Shown here piece after piece: positions 34,719 to 43,435 of a DNA stretch of 50,237 bases. Position numbers and translations under genes: made by a program. The notes below the pieces were generated by a model that was not told the DNA's origin, searched no databases, and saw only the letters and a program-made list of their open reading frames with translations. Origin of the DNA: Hyphomicrobiales bacterium (lineage in GTDB: Bacteria > Pseudomonadota > Alphaproteobacteria > Rhizobiales > Methyloligellaceae); assembly GCA_028280515.1 (NCBI GenBank), contig JANQLP010000148.1, positions 1 to 50,237 of the forward strand, given 5' to 3'. How positions within the stretch are numbered: position 1 is the stretch's first letter; each line of letters opens with the position of its first letter.

Positions 34719-35426
34719 TCAATCGGCTTCCATGGTCTCCATTTCAAACGGTTCGAATTCTTCAAGACTGTTGAACATGTCCAGCCGCATGCGCCAGCCG
34801 CTCGCCAGGTGCGCGCACATCAGCCGTTGCGCCTCCGAGGCGTCACCGCGTTCGATAGCGTCGAGGATGCCCAGATGCTCGTCGACGAGTTGCCGGATCA
34901 CGGCGACGCGGCTCGCATGGATCAGTCCGCTCTCGAGAAGGAACGGCAGTCTGAACTGCTTGAACACCTTCTGGAGGGTCTTGTTGCCCGTCGCCTCGAC
35001 GATCTTCTGGTGGAACCTCGTGCCGAGCTCATCAATATCCGCGGCTGTGGATCCTTCCGGGTTGCGGACCAGTTCCTCGAACTTCTGGCGAAACGCGAGC
35101 AGGTCGGGCGTGACGCCGCGCTTGGCCGCCGTGAACGCCGCCATGCCCTCAAGCGCATAGCGGATCTCATAGATTTCCCGCATGTCGGAAATGGAGGGCC
35201 GCTTGACAAAAGTCCCTCTCGCCGGCACCACCTCGACCAGTCCGGAGCGCTCAAGATCGCGAAGCGCCTCGCGGATGGGAGTGCGGCCAATGTTGAGTTT
35301 TTCAGATAGTCCGCGCTCGGAAATCGGATCTCCGGGAGCGAAGCTTCCGGAGAGAATCAACCGGATGAGACTGTCGTATGCCCGCTCGCGCTCCAACTGA
35401 GATGCCACTGCCATACCAGCATGCAA
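34719..35426 (-). CDS. GntR-family (FadR subgroup) transcriptional regulator
   Basis: The 235-residue regulator has an N-terminal winged helix (about residues 10-75: ERAYDSLIRLILSG, LSEKLNIGRTPIREALRDLE, GLVEVVPARGTFV) and a C-terminal all-helical FCD ligand domain with metal-ligand candidates in DELGTRFHQKI and DEHLGILDAI. The start is ATG 35426, or 35414. It stands upstream of aapJ on the same strand and diverges from the aminotransferase gene, so it likely controls both in response to an organic or amino acid. No operator could be defined. Confidence 0.9.
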   Translation of the reverse strand: MHAGMAVASQLERERAYDSLIRLILSGSFAPGDPISERGLSEKLNIGRTPIREALRDLERSGLVEVVPARGTFVKRPSISDMREIYEIRYALEGMAAFTAAKRGVTPDLLAFRQKFEELVRNPEGSTAADIDELGTRFHQKIVEATGNKTLQKVFKQFRLPFLLESGLIHASRVAVIRQLVDEHLGILDAIERGDASEAQRLMCAHLASGWRMRLDMFNSLEEFEPFEMETMEAD

Positions 35427-35521
35427 TCATGTATAGTCCAGCCGAGTCAAGGCCAACCAGTCCGGCCAGGCGCCCCGGTTCAGGGGCAATCTGGCCACAC
35501 ACCAAAAAGGAGTGAGAGAGA

Positions 35522-36736
35522 ATGACCAAGTTAAAGGTCACGGACAGAGTGGGGAGAATCAGCGCATCGCCGAGCGCCGTCGCATCGCAGCGGGCGCGCG
35601 AATTGCAGGCGGAGGGCCACAGCATTCTGGCGCTGAGCGCGGGAGAGCCCGACTTCCAGACGCCGCCGCATGTCATCGAGGCGGCACACAAGGCCATGCT
35701 CGACGGCGAGACCAAATACACCAGCATTTCCGGCACCCCGGCCCTGAAAGAGGCGGTGCGCGAGAAGTTTCGGCGCGAAAACGGCCTCGACTACACCCAT
35801 GACGAAATTCTCGTCTCCACGGGCGCCAAGCAGGTGATTTACAATGCCATCATGGCGACGGTCGAAAAGGGCGATGAGGTCATTATCCCCGCGCCCTACT
35901 GGATCTCCTACGAGCAGATCGTCCAGCTGGTCAACGGAACCGCGAAAGTGGTCACGTGCGGGGCGGACGTCGGGTTCAAGCTCTCCGCGCAAGCGCTGGA
36001 GGAGGCCGTCACTCCGAATTCACGCCTGCTGATGCTCAACACGCCCTCGAACCCGAGCGGCGCGGTCTATACCGAGGACGACCTCGCCGCGCTTGCCGAG
36101 GTCCTGCGCGCCCATCCGCAGATATGGATCCTGACGGACGATATCTATGAGCATATCGTGTTCGACGGCCTGAAGGCGGCAACCATCGCCGCCGTCGCGC
36201 CTGATCTGAAGGACCGGACAATCACCGTGAACGGGGTCTCCAAGGCCTATTCCATGACCGGGTTCCGGATCGGCTATGCCGGCGCGCCGAAAGACCTGAT
36301 CAAGCACATGAACAAGGTGCAGTCGCAATCGACGTCGGGCGCGTCGTCGGTCGGACAGGCCGCCGCGGTCGCCGCGCTGAACGGTCCGCAGGACTTCGTC
36401 GAGACCTGCCGGCAGGCCTATCAGGAGCGGCGCGACCTTATCGTCTCCATGCTGAACCAGACGACGGGCGTGAGCTGCCAGACGCCGGAAGGCGCCTTCT
36501 ATGCATTTCCCGACTGCTCCGGGCTCATGGGCACGACCACACCCGAGGGCAAGCGCATCGAAAACGATGAAGACCTGGTGATGCACCTGATGGACGACCA
36601 CGGCGTCGCCCTTGTGCACGGTGCGGCCTACGGCGTCTCACCCAATTTCCGGGTGTCCTTCGCCGCGTCCATGGAAGAACTCGAAGAGGCAGGCCGACGC
36701 ATCCAGAGCGCAGCGAACGCTCTCGCCCGGGACTAA
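35522..36736 (+). CDS. Aspartate-type aminotransferase (class I, subgroup Ib)
   Basis: The 404-residue PLP enzyme transfers amino groups between aspartate (or similar amino acids) and 2-oxo acids. It shows LSAGEPDFQTPPHV, the GTPALKEAV segment, LNTPSNPSGAVY, the aspartate of ILTDDIYEHIVF, and the PLP lysine in NGVSKAYSMTGFRIGY, all typical of AatA/AspC subgroup Ib. The ATG follows AAAGGAGTGAG. It is transcribed away from the GntR gene and may belong to the same regulon as the aap operon. Confidence 0.92.
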   Translation: MTKLKVTDRVGRISASPSAVASQRARELQAEGHSILALSAGEPDFQTPPHVIEAAHKAMLDGETKYTSISGTPALKEAVREKFRRENGLDYTHDEILVSTGAKQVIYNAIMATVEKGDEVIIPAPYWISYEQIVQLVNGTAKVVTCGADVGFKLSAQALEEAVTPNSRLLMLNTPSNPSGAVYTEDDLAALAEVLRAHPQIWILTDDIYEHIVFDGLKAATIAAVAPDLKDRTITVNGVSKAYSMTGFRIGYAGAPKDLIKHMNKVQSQSTSGASSVGQAAAVAALNGPQDFVETCRQAYQERRDLIVSMLNQTTGVSCQTPEGAFYAFPDCSGLMGTTTPEGKRIENDEDLVMHLMDDHGVALVHGAAYGVSPNFRVSFAASMEELEEAGRRIQSAANALARD

Positions 36737-37275
36737 ACACCTAGCTGAAAATGGACTCAGGCCAATCGTTGGCCGGGCGTTAAAAAGGTAAGGACGCGAA
36801 CTGGTGCTTGGGCCTTGGTTCGGCACTCTGCTGCCCACATTTTTGCGCGACCAGTCCAATATCCGTGGCTAATCGGGGACAATGGCCATCCACGACTCAC
36901 TTCAGGGCTACTAAGGGCGTGTCGCAGCTATTTTGTTCAATCGGCGACGAAAACTGACGAATCACTCTCGTACCGTCTGGTTACAAGTCACGAAGCTTCA
37001 AACCCCTGGCACTTCGGCTGAACACATTATCTGAGTTTCGAAACATCTGAGTTTTGAGACATCCGCAAACTGCCGTCGGCTGTCAGTCGCCTCGCTGACT
37101 GGATCAACGAAGGTCGCAGAAGCCGAAAAGATGATTAATAGAGAGCTTTGTTTGATCGCGTTTTTTTTTGATTGATTACAGGATGAACTTCAACAATGTC
37201 TCCTCGAGGTGTGGTTTACTCTGATTGCCTTCCTTTCAAAATGAAGGCCTTGCGACAGCTCGACAGTAGGGAGAG
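36737..37275. other. Non-coding border of the AT-rich islet, about 540 bases
   Basis: No gene is supported here. Near the start is a small hairpin, GGCCAA with TTGGCC (36760-36765 and 36769-36774), 23 bases after the aminotransferase stop but without a T-run. At 37029-37060 two 16-base units stand in tandem. GC content falls toward the right, marking the edge of the foreign-looking islet. The promoter of the two islet genes is presumably near its right end. Confidence 0.5.
37029..37060. repeat. Two tandem 16-bp near-identical units
   Basis: ATCTGAGTTTCGAAAC at 37029-37044 is followed directly by ATCTGAGTTTTGAGAC at 37045-37060, matching at 14 of 16 positions. A shorter trace (ATC) begins again after them. 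It lies about 215 bases upstream of the islet operon; it may be a regulator binding site or chance. Confidence 0.5.
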
Positions 37276-37281
37276 ATGCTA

Positions 37282-38751
37282 ATGCTAAATGCCCCTTTGG
37301 AGGACTGGCTCAAGCTCTTCGATGCGCTGAAAGGCAAGTTCAAGGACGCTGACGGTAAATATATTTACGAACCCAAAGATTCAGCTTTAATTATTAAGAG
37401 CCATTTGCGATATTTTTCATTATACTGCTTTTTTACATCTATTACATGTTTTATATTGAGTGAAATTTTCAACTCCTCGTTCTTCAACTCACTTGGAGTT
37501 CTTATTCTTGGGCTGGCCTTCATATGGATTTCGATTTTGGCCTATGGCGCAAAAGAGATCATCTCAAAGTCTAATTTACTTTTAAATACATTCAGGTGGG
37601 TGGGGTTTTTCCTGCTTCTGGTACTTGGCGTAGCAGTATTTATGTGGAGATTGCCAGCCGGACTTGATGCCTGGCCGATACTGCTTATCTATTTTGTCCT
37701 GATTGTGGGTCTCGGCGCTCTCGGAGTCAGATTCACCAAAGAGGTAATTGGCACCCAGCTTGTAATTGGCGCTGTTATTGCTGGAGCTACGTTGCTGCTG
37801 CCTAAGACGGTTGCAAGTATAGGTACGACAGGCGCGTCTGTGGACAGGCAGATTCGCCAACTGCTCCTTCCGGAGCCTGTAGAACTGGACATGACGCTCG
37901 CAGTCATGCGGGGCAATAGTGCAGATGCCCCCCCATTGTTCATTGATGGCGATCCGGAGTGGTGGTGCAGAACCGATGATGAGCGCGACTCCGGCTATCG
38001 CTGCTTCGATCAGTCCGGTCCAGACAGAACCACCAGCGAAATTCTATTTCCGATCACGCCCACCGTTATTGAGGACGCTATCCGAAACTTGAAGGAAGCT
38101 CAGATTCGCCGAAAAAAACTAGAAGAGAAGCAGGCTGAAGACCAGAGAATTCAGGCAGAAAAGAAGGCGGCCATAGATGCGAATATTGCGAGAGACAAAC
38201 AAAAAGAGATAGATGATATATTGCGTCTGGATAGAGAAAAAATTCGAAAGGAAAATGAAAAACGTCAATATGATTCCTTAGTTTATTCATTTGCCGTAAA
38301 TTCGTATTCTCAAGATGATGTTATTATTGGAGCAAACTCAGAAGAAAATAATAACTTATCACGTTATGCAGTCGATCAAATATATAATATTTTATCAAAA
38401 CGCCTAAAGAATTCTGGGCTAAATGTAGATAAATTCCGCCCTGATGTTTACCATCAAGGATACTTTGACCAAATTATGGAAGGAAGAACCAATATTCTAG
38501 ACAAGGTTGGTCTAAAAAGAAAAATGCGTGCAGCTATATTGGTTAACGTCAGAACGAGCTGCCGTCCTTCAATACAAGATCTTAAAAGCTGTTCTGTTTC
38601 TGTTGATATTCGTCTTTTGGCAAAGACAGCTGCAGGCAGTTCGCTGAATCATGTTTCCGAGGTTGGAGTTGGAGTAACCTCAGAGCAAGCGGTATTTCGG
38701 GCGATTGAACTGGTTGTTGAGCGCCACGCTCATCTGTTCGACGGCATCTAA
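37282..38751 (+). CDS. Unrecognised five-span membrane protein with coiled coil
   Basis: The protein has about 489 residues and no family I recognise. It shows a short polar N-terminus, five hydrophobic spans (about residues 40-62, 68-90, 104-122, 130-149 and 157-174), a soluble region with a CRTDDERDSGYRC pair, a strongly charged Lys/Glu coiled coil (about 262-330), and a C-terminal domain ending in VGVGVTSEQAVFRAIELVV. That last motif recalls the helix after the G-x-G-x-S/T pattern in FlgT- and CsgG-like envelope proteins. ATG 37282 gives better spacing to GGGAG than ATG 37276. The gene is much more AT-rich than its neighbours, suggesting transfer. The next gene starts 18 bases on. Confidence 0.75.
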   Translation: MLNAPLEDWLKLFDALKGKFKDADGKYIYEPKDSALIIKSHLRYFSLYCFFTSITCFILSEIFNSSFFNSLGVLILGLAFIWISILAYGAKEIISKSNLLLNTFRWVGFFLLLVLGVAVFMWRLPAGLDAWPILLIYFVLIVGLGALGVRFTKEVIGTQLVIGAVIAGATLLLPKTVASIGTTGASVDRQIRQLLLPEPVELDMTLAVMRGNSADAPPLFIDGDPEWWCRTDDERDSGYRCFDQSGPDRTTSEILFPITPTVIEDAIRNLKEAQIRRKKLEEKQAEDQRIQAEKKAAIDANIARDKQKEIDDILRLDREKIRKENEKRQYDSLVYSFAVNSYSQDDVIIGANSEENNNLSRYAVDQIYNILSKRLKNSGLNVDKFRPDVYHQGYFDQIMEGRTNILDKVGLKRKMRAAILVNVRTSCRPSIQDLKSCSVSVDIRLLAKTAAGSSLNHVSEVGVGVTSEQAVFRAIELVVERHAHLFDGI

Positions 38752-38769
38752 TTTGGAGGATACTGAAAA

Positions 38770-39789
38770 ATGAAAAATATTAGATGCCTCGCAGTGATAT
38801 TATTTTCTTTTTTATTTCTAAATATTTGCTACAGCCCGGTAACTGCACAAAATATTGGTTCCGAATATAAAAACAGTTTGGGTCATTTGGCGACAAATTT
38901 GATTTCAGAAGTTCAAGAATCTGGCCAAAGGCATGGGACCGTTCTCGACTTCACTGATCTGCAGGGGCAGGGAACCGTGCTAGGGCGGTTTCTTGCTATT
39001 GAGCTATCGGACCAAATTGTATCTAGGGCTACATCGTTTTCATTGATCGATCGAGCTAATTTCCAGCATCTCCTTCGTGAAAATAAACTGTCGCTTGATG
39101 GCTTTATAAATCATGAGTCACGCCGAAAAATTGGCAACATGATAGGAATTGACACCGTAATCTCAGGTTCTGTGACTCCTATTGGCAGCCGTGTAAGGCT
39201 GAGTGTTCGTGCCATATCTGTGGAGACAGGAAAAATAGTATCTGCTCAATCTGTTTTTATAACAGCGACTCAAGAGCTGCTGTCACTCTACGGACAGGGA
39301 CTTGACAACGAAACTGCGAAACTTGGAGTAACAAGGCCAATAGGCCAGGAAATGAAGCGTTTTCGGCGCGATTCAATCAAACTTGTTGGAAAATATGTGC
39401 GATATCAAGACCATATTTACGGGGGATCTGCTGGAGAAAATACTGCGCAGGCAACTGCTTTCTTGATGCTGGAAAACCTAAGCGGTTTCGGATTCGAGGC
39501 GGCATTCAAACACGATTCAGCCTACATTGAAACATGTAGCAGCAACAGGATAGTCTCCGTGAGAGGAATAAAACCTTATTGTGCAGGATGTTTCTCAAAT
39601 CATATATATCGCTTTAAATATTCTAAGGCATACATACCAGCAAATGCAAAAATACCTGTTATTCTTAAACTTGGATATTGTCGAATTGGGGGAGAAAGAA
39701 CTGTCAGCGCTGGATTCACATTGACAATTGAGATGAAAAAGAAAAGATTCTCACTTCCGCTGAGCGCGGCAAGATTGCCAGTTCGTTAG
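38770..39789 (+). CDS. Exported FlgO/CsgG-like protein
   Basis: The 339-residue protein starts with the signal peptide MKNIRCLAVILFSFLFLNIC, cleaved near residue 27; the Cys at 20 lacks a proper lipobox. Residues of about 55-175 match the FlgO/CsgG-type fold: TVLDFTDLQGQGTVLGRFLA, SFSLIDRANFQHLLRENKLS, IGNMIGIDTVISGSVTPIGS and VRLSVRAISVETGKIVSAQS. The last 140 residues form an unrecognised domain with five or six cysteines (ETCSSN, YCAGCFSN, GYCRIGG). GGAGG precedes the ATG. It shares the AT-rich composition of the upstream membrane gene and is clearly its operon partner. Flagellar or curli genes are not nearby, so the role is unknown. Confidence 0.78.
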   Translation: MKNIRCLAVILFSFLFLNICYSPVTAQNIGSEYKNSLGHLATNLISEVQESGQRHGTVLDFTDLQGQGTVLGRFLAIELSDQIVSRATSFSLIDRANFQHLLRENKLSLDGFINHESRRKIGNMIGIDTVISGSVTPIGSRVRLSVRAISVETGKIVSAQSVFITATQELLSLYGQGLDNETAKLGVTRPIGQEMKRFRRDSIKLVGKYVRYQDHIYGGSAGENTAQATAFLMLENLSGFGFEAAFKHDSAYIETCSSNRIVSVRGIKPYCAGCFSNHIYRFKYSKAYIPANAKIPVILKLGYCRIGGERTVSAGFTLTIEMKKKRFSLPLSAARLPVR

Positions 39790-40005
39790 TCGGCTAGTTT
39801 GGGCCTATGTCCAATCCGATCCGTTGAAACAGAAGTACAATTATGCATAAAAATAGAAAGTTGGCTTACTGGCTCATATCAATGCAAACGAATTCACACT
39901 TTCACTGAATTTTTTCCGGATCACAGAACTGAATGCTGGCCAATAACAAAGCCTTTTTGGCAATGTTTGCTTCTCTAGCAACACGCGAACATTATCGCCG
40001 GCGCG

Positions 40006-41193
40006 TCAGGTCTTGAGCGCGTCGGCGATGATCCGCGTCGCCGCCGCGGCGCCGGATCCGCCCATCGGCGCGTCCATGGCCCCGAGCGCCGCCTCTATCG
40101 TCGCCAGGGTGCCCAGGACCATCGGCGGGTTCAGATGGCCCATATGGCCGATCCGGAACGAGCTCTCCGCAAGATCGCCGAGCCCGACCCCGATAGTCAG
40201 GCCGGCATTGTCTTCGCAAACGCGGCACAGCCGTTCGGCATCGATCACGCCCGTCAGCACGGTGGTTGTCGAGTCCGACCGATGCGCCGGATCGACGATA
40301 TTGAATTCAAGGCCATCCGGCGCCGTCCAGGCCTCGACTGCCGCGCGAACGGCGTCGGCGAATAGCTTGTGCCGGGCCCAGATGGCCTCGAGGCCTTCCT
40401 CGGCGATCATGTCGAGAGCGGTGCGCATGGCATAGATGTGCTGGATGGGCGCGGTGCCACAGTACCGCAGATAATGCGCGTCGGGCGAGGAACGGGCCGT
40501 CCAGTCCCAGTAGGGCGTGCGCAGGTCGGACGTCTTGTGCGCAGCCATCGCCTTGTCGTTCGCCCAGACCAGCCCGAGGCCCGGCGGGACCATCAGACCC
40601 TTCTGGCTGCCGCCGACCGTCACGTCGACGCCCCAATCGTCCATCCGGTATTCGACACAGCCGATCGAGGCGATGCAGTCGACCATGAAGAGCGCGGGAT
40701 GACCGGACGCGCGGATCGCGCGGCTGACTTCGGCGATGTCGTTCCACACGCCGGACGCCGTGTCCACCTGGACCGCGAGGATCGCCTTGATCTCATGTCC
40801 GGTGTCCGCGCGCAGCCGGTCCTCAACGGCCTGCGGATCGACAGCACCGCGTTGCGGCGCGTTGAGCACCTCGATTTGCGCCCCAAGCATCTTCGCCTGT
40901 TCGCCCCATCCGATCGCAAAGCGGCCGGACTCCAGCACGAGCACATGATCGCCGCGGCTGAGCGTATTGGTCAGCGCCATTTCCCATGCGCCGTGGCCGT
41001 TCGAGATCGCCATGAAGGCTTGTCCGCCGGTCTTGGCAATTGCGGGCAGGTCATCGAAGACGCTAACGCTGGTGTCGATGAGCGCGCCCTCATAGATGTT
41101 CGGCATCGCCGTGTGCATGACGCCCAGCACACGGTCCGGGATCACGGACGGTCCCGGCATTGACGTGAGCATTCGGCCTCGGTTGAGCTTCAT
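40006..41193 (-). CDS. Alanine/serine-glyoxylate-type aminotransferase (class V)
   Basis: The 395-residue PLP enzyme starts MKLNRGRMLTSMPGPSVIP from the ATG at 41193, behind GGAG. The family marks are NGHGAWEMALTN, the cofactor aspartate in FMVDCIASIGC and the PLP lysine in TVGGSQKGLMVPPGLG, close to serine-glyoxylate and alanine-glyoxylate aminotransferases used in glyoxylate or photorespiration-like metabolism. Its neighbours give no pathway. It follows the metallophosphoesterase on the same strand, separated by a hairpin. Confidence 0.88.
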   Translation of the reverse strand: MKLNRGRMLTSMPGPSVIPDRVLGVMHTAMPNIYEGALIDTSVSVFDDLPAIAKTGGQAFMAISNGHGAWEMALTNTLSRGDHVLVLESGRFAIGWGEQAKMLGAQIEVLNAPQRGAVDPQAVEDRLRADTGHEIKAILAVQVDTASGVWNDIAEVSRAIRASGHPALFMVDCIASIGCVEYRMDDWGVDVTVGGSQKGLMVPPGLGLVWANDKAMAAHKTSDLRTPYWDWTARSSPDAHYLRYCGTAPIQHIYAMRTALDMIAEEGLEAIWARHKLFADAVRAAVEAWTAPDGLEFNIVDPAHRSDSTTTVLTGVIDAERLCRVCEDNAGLTIGVGLGDLAESSFRIGHMGHLNPPMVLGTLATIEAALGAMDAPMGGSGAAAATRIIADALKT

Positions 41194-41272
41194 GGGAAAT
41201 CTCCGGGGGGCAGTCTCGGGGAACGGCACTCTAGCTGATCTCGGAACACAAGAGACACAAAATATGCCGGAC

Positions 41273-41295
41273 TCCCGGTACCGTTGGTACCGGGA
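41273..41295 (-). terminator. Hairpin between metallophosphoesterase and aminotransferase genes
   Basis: CCCGGTACC at 41274-41282 and GGTACCGGG at 41286-41294 are perfect reverse complements around a three-base loop, with one more T-A pair outside. On the minus strand it stands 42 bases past the phosphoesterase stop. The following sequence has only a short TTTT, so termination may be partial. Confidence 0.5.
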
Positions 41296-41337
41296 CTGTC
41301 CAGAGGCGGCGCGATCAGTCCGTCCGGGGCGCGCCGG

Positions 41338-43110
41338 TCACCGCAGCGCGAGGAACCGGCCCGCGGGCCGGAAGTTCGACCGGCCATCAAGCAGCCCGTG
41401 CCTGGGATGATAGCCCCGGTCGATGTCGGCGCAGGTGTCGAGCTGCAGCGTGACGTGCTGCAGCGGCCCGGCAATCGCCGTCGCGTCGCGCACGCGCGCC
41501 AGAATCGCGTCATCGTCGAAGTTCGGCTCCGCCGGATTGACGTCCGCAAGGCGAATGACCGCGACCGTGGCAAGACCGGTCTCCGTAGCCCAGCCGTTCA
41601 TCGCCGGCAGGCGCTCCAGCAGATCGTCTGCCATGTTGACCTGGAACGCGACCGCCCTGATCGTGTGGTTTCCGTCAATCTCCCGCAGCGCGGCGAGCAC
41701 AGTGTCGCGATCCTCCCATTTGAAGCCGTAACTGACGCTGTGGGCGAACTTCGAACCTTGCTTCGGCTCATGCGCCGAGGAATGGAATTTGCCCAGATGC
41801 ACGGGCGGACCGCCGGAGGCGTCGAATACCGCCAAATCCGTGGCCATGTCCGAGAGGTCGCTGGTGTTGGAAACGAACTCGACTGCATCGATCAGCGCCG
41901 CGTGCGCCTTGCACGCCTCCCACGCCGGCGCGGCCGCGACGCCGGGGCAGAAGAACGTGAACCGAATACCCGCTGCGTGATAGTCCTGTACCCGCGGGCC
42001 GTATTCAACGTCCCTGAGGTCGCGCAGCGGCGTACGGACTTTTGAAATACCCATCTGCCAAAGCCGCAGCAGCACATAGTCGTTGCGCGCACGCTTGCGC
42101 GCGAACTCCTCCATCGGCCCGTTGTAGGGCATGTCGGTGGCACGCGCCCAGGCGTGGCGCAGATGCACCGTCAAAGGTTCCGGCTCAGGCGCCGCAACTA
42201 CGGGATCGGGCACCTCCAGCGCATTGCCGGCGCCGAGCGTGCGCCCCTCCGTCGGAATTACGCGCACCCGATGTCCGGACGGAAGCACGTCGACCAACGC
42301 ATAGCTGAACTTGCCCGTGTCGTTGCGGCCGAACTCGGCGGCCGGAGCGATCTCGTAGAGCTCGCTGTAATCCTGCCGGGTGAAGCTTGTCGGCGGCAGG
42401 CAATAGAACTTCGTCTCGCCGATGCGGTTGAAAAAGAACTGGTGCACGTGCCCGGAGAAAACCGCCTCGAGATTGCAGGACTCGATGAGGTCCAAAAGCC
42501 AGGCGCGGCCCGGCTCGTCGTAATTGTCGTAATGCACCGGCTCGTCCACCGTATTGATGAACGGCGGATAATGGGTGAACAGAAAGGTCCGCTCGCTGCG
42601 ATGCGCGGCAAGGTCGGCTTCGAGCCACTTGCGCTGCCGGGCCTCCAGATCGGTTCCGGAGTTCACCAGCGAGGCGTTCATCACCACGACGTGCAAATCG
42701 TTGTGGTCGAAGCTGTACGTCCCCGAACGGAAATACGTCTTGTAGATCTCCGCGCTTTCCGCATCGACGGCACCGGCGGGTGCGCCCGCCATCGGCTTGT
42801 CGCCGATATCGTGGTTGCCCGGCACGAAGTACATCTGCTCAAGCAGGGGCTCAAAAATCGACAGAGCCTCCTCCGCCGCCGGTCCGTATGTCGGCAGGTG
42901 CGGCAACGGATGGACCATGTCGCCGAGATGAACGGTGAATGCAGGCTCATGCCGGGCGATCGCGGCGATGGCGTAGCGCGCGCGGTCGTTCGCAAGGTCG
43001 TTGACCGGAAACGGCGAGGACTCATCGCCGCCGGGTGGCCGGATATGGGTGTCCGTGACGATGGCGAATGTGAAAATCGGGTCTTCGGGTTCCGTGGTGG
43101 GGGAGGTCAT
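41338..43110 (-). CDS. Two-domain metallophosphoesterase
   Basis: The 590-residue protein has an N-terminal calcineurin-like domain (about 12-300) with a full dinuclear metal site: TDTHI, LGDMVH, VPGNHDIG, FLFTHYPPF and FSGHVHQFF. A linker leads to a C-terminal domain of about 260 residues (from LRHAWARATDMPYNG) with regular strand-helix units such as GISKVRTPLRDL, AGIRFTFFCPG and TVAVIRLADVN, which looks like a TIM barrel. No signal peptide is seen. The enzyme probably acts on a phosphodiester or phosphomonoester, but neither substrate nor second-domain activity can be named. It diverges from the aldolase gene. Confidence 0.85.
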   Translation of the reverse strand: MTSPTTEPEDPIFTFAIVTDTHIRPPGGDESSPFPVNDLANDRARYAIAAIARHEPAFTVHLGDMVHPLPHLPTYGPAAEEALSIFEPLLEQMYFVPGNHDIGDKPMAGAPAGAVDAESAEIYKTYFRSGTYSFDHNDLHVVVMNASLVNSGTDLEARQRKWLEADLAAHRSERTFLFTHYPPFINTVDEPVHYDNYDEPGRAWLLDLIESCNLEAVFSGHVHQFFFNRIGETKFYCLPPTSFTRQDYSELYEIAPAAEFGRNDTGKFSYALVDVLPSGHRVRVIPTEGRTLGAGNALEVPDPVVAAPEPEPLTVHLRHAWARATDMPYNGPMEEFARKRARNDYVLLRLWQMGISKVRTPLRDLRDVEYGPRVQDYHAAGIRFTFFCPGVAAAPAWEACKAHAALIDAVEFVSNTSDLSDMATDLAVFDASGGPPVHLGKFHSSAHEPKQGSKFAHSVSYGFKWEDRDTVLAALREIDGNHTIRAVAFQVNMADDLLERLPAMNGWATETGLATVAVIRLADVNPAEPNFDDDAILARVRDATAIAGPLQHVTLQLDTCADIDRGYHPRHGLLDGRSNFRPAGRFLALR

Positions 43111-43435
43111 TGTGAACGCGTCCGATACGTCTTGAGGTTATGCGGGGCCTGCCGCCCGGCGAACGGCACCGGTGTGTTCTGACCCGCCATGGCGCCAAAT
43201 ACAACCGCGAGTGGTGCGATTCCCCCGGCGGGCCGATTATTCCTGTATACCTCGCAACGTATCAGCGTGCCGCCAACCCGTTTCCCTGAATAATCTATAG
43301 GTCCGGCTGCGCATCGCACTTGCACATCGCTGTGGAAGCTGAATGATACGGGTCTGAACGATCAGGACATCCCGCCCTGCCGCCTCGTTCCGAGGCCTCA
43401 CTCTCAATCGTCACCCGCGGATCAGGAGCCCCGTC
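43111..43435. other. Divergent promoter region, about 325 bases
   Basis: This stretch lies between the leftward phosphoesterase gene and the rightward aldolase gene and should hold both promoters. No gene or strong repeat was seen. An AGGAG ribosome site for the aldolase gene lies at its right end. Confidence 0.5.

Noticed and set aside
38770-39789. Reading the FlgO-like protein as a lipoprotein because of Cys 20 in the signal peptide
   Set aside because: The residues before the Cys (LNI) do not fit a lipobox, and a normal cleavage site follows at about residue 26.
39841-39850. Perfect 10-bp palindrome TTATGCATAA in the gap right of the islet
   Set aside because: Short and in an AT-rich gap where such palindromes arise often by chance; no partner site was seen.
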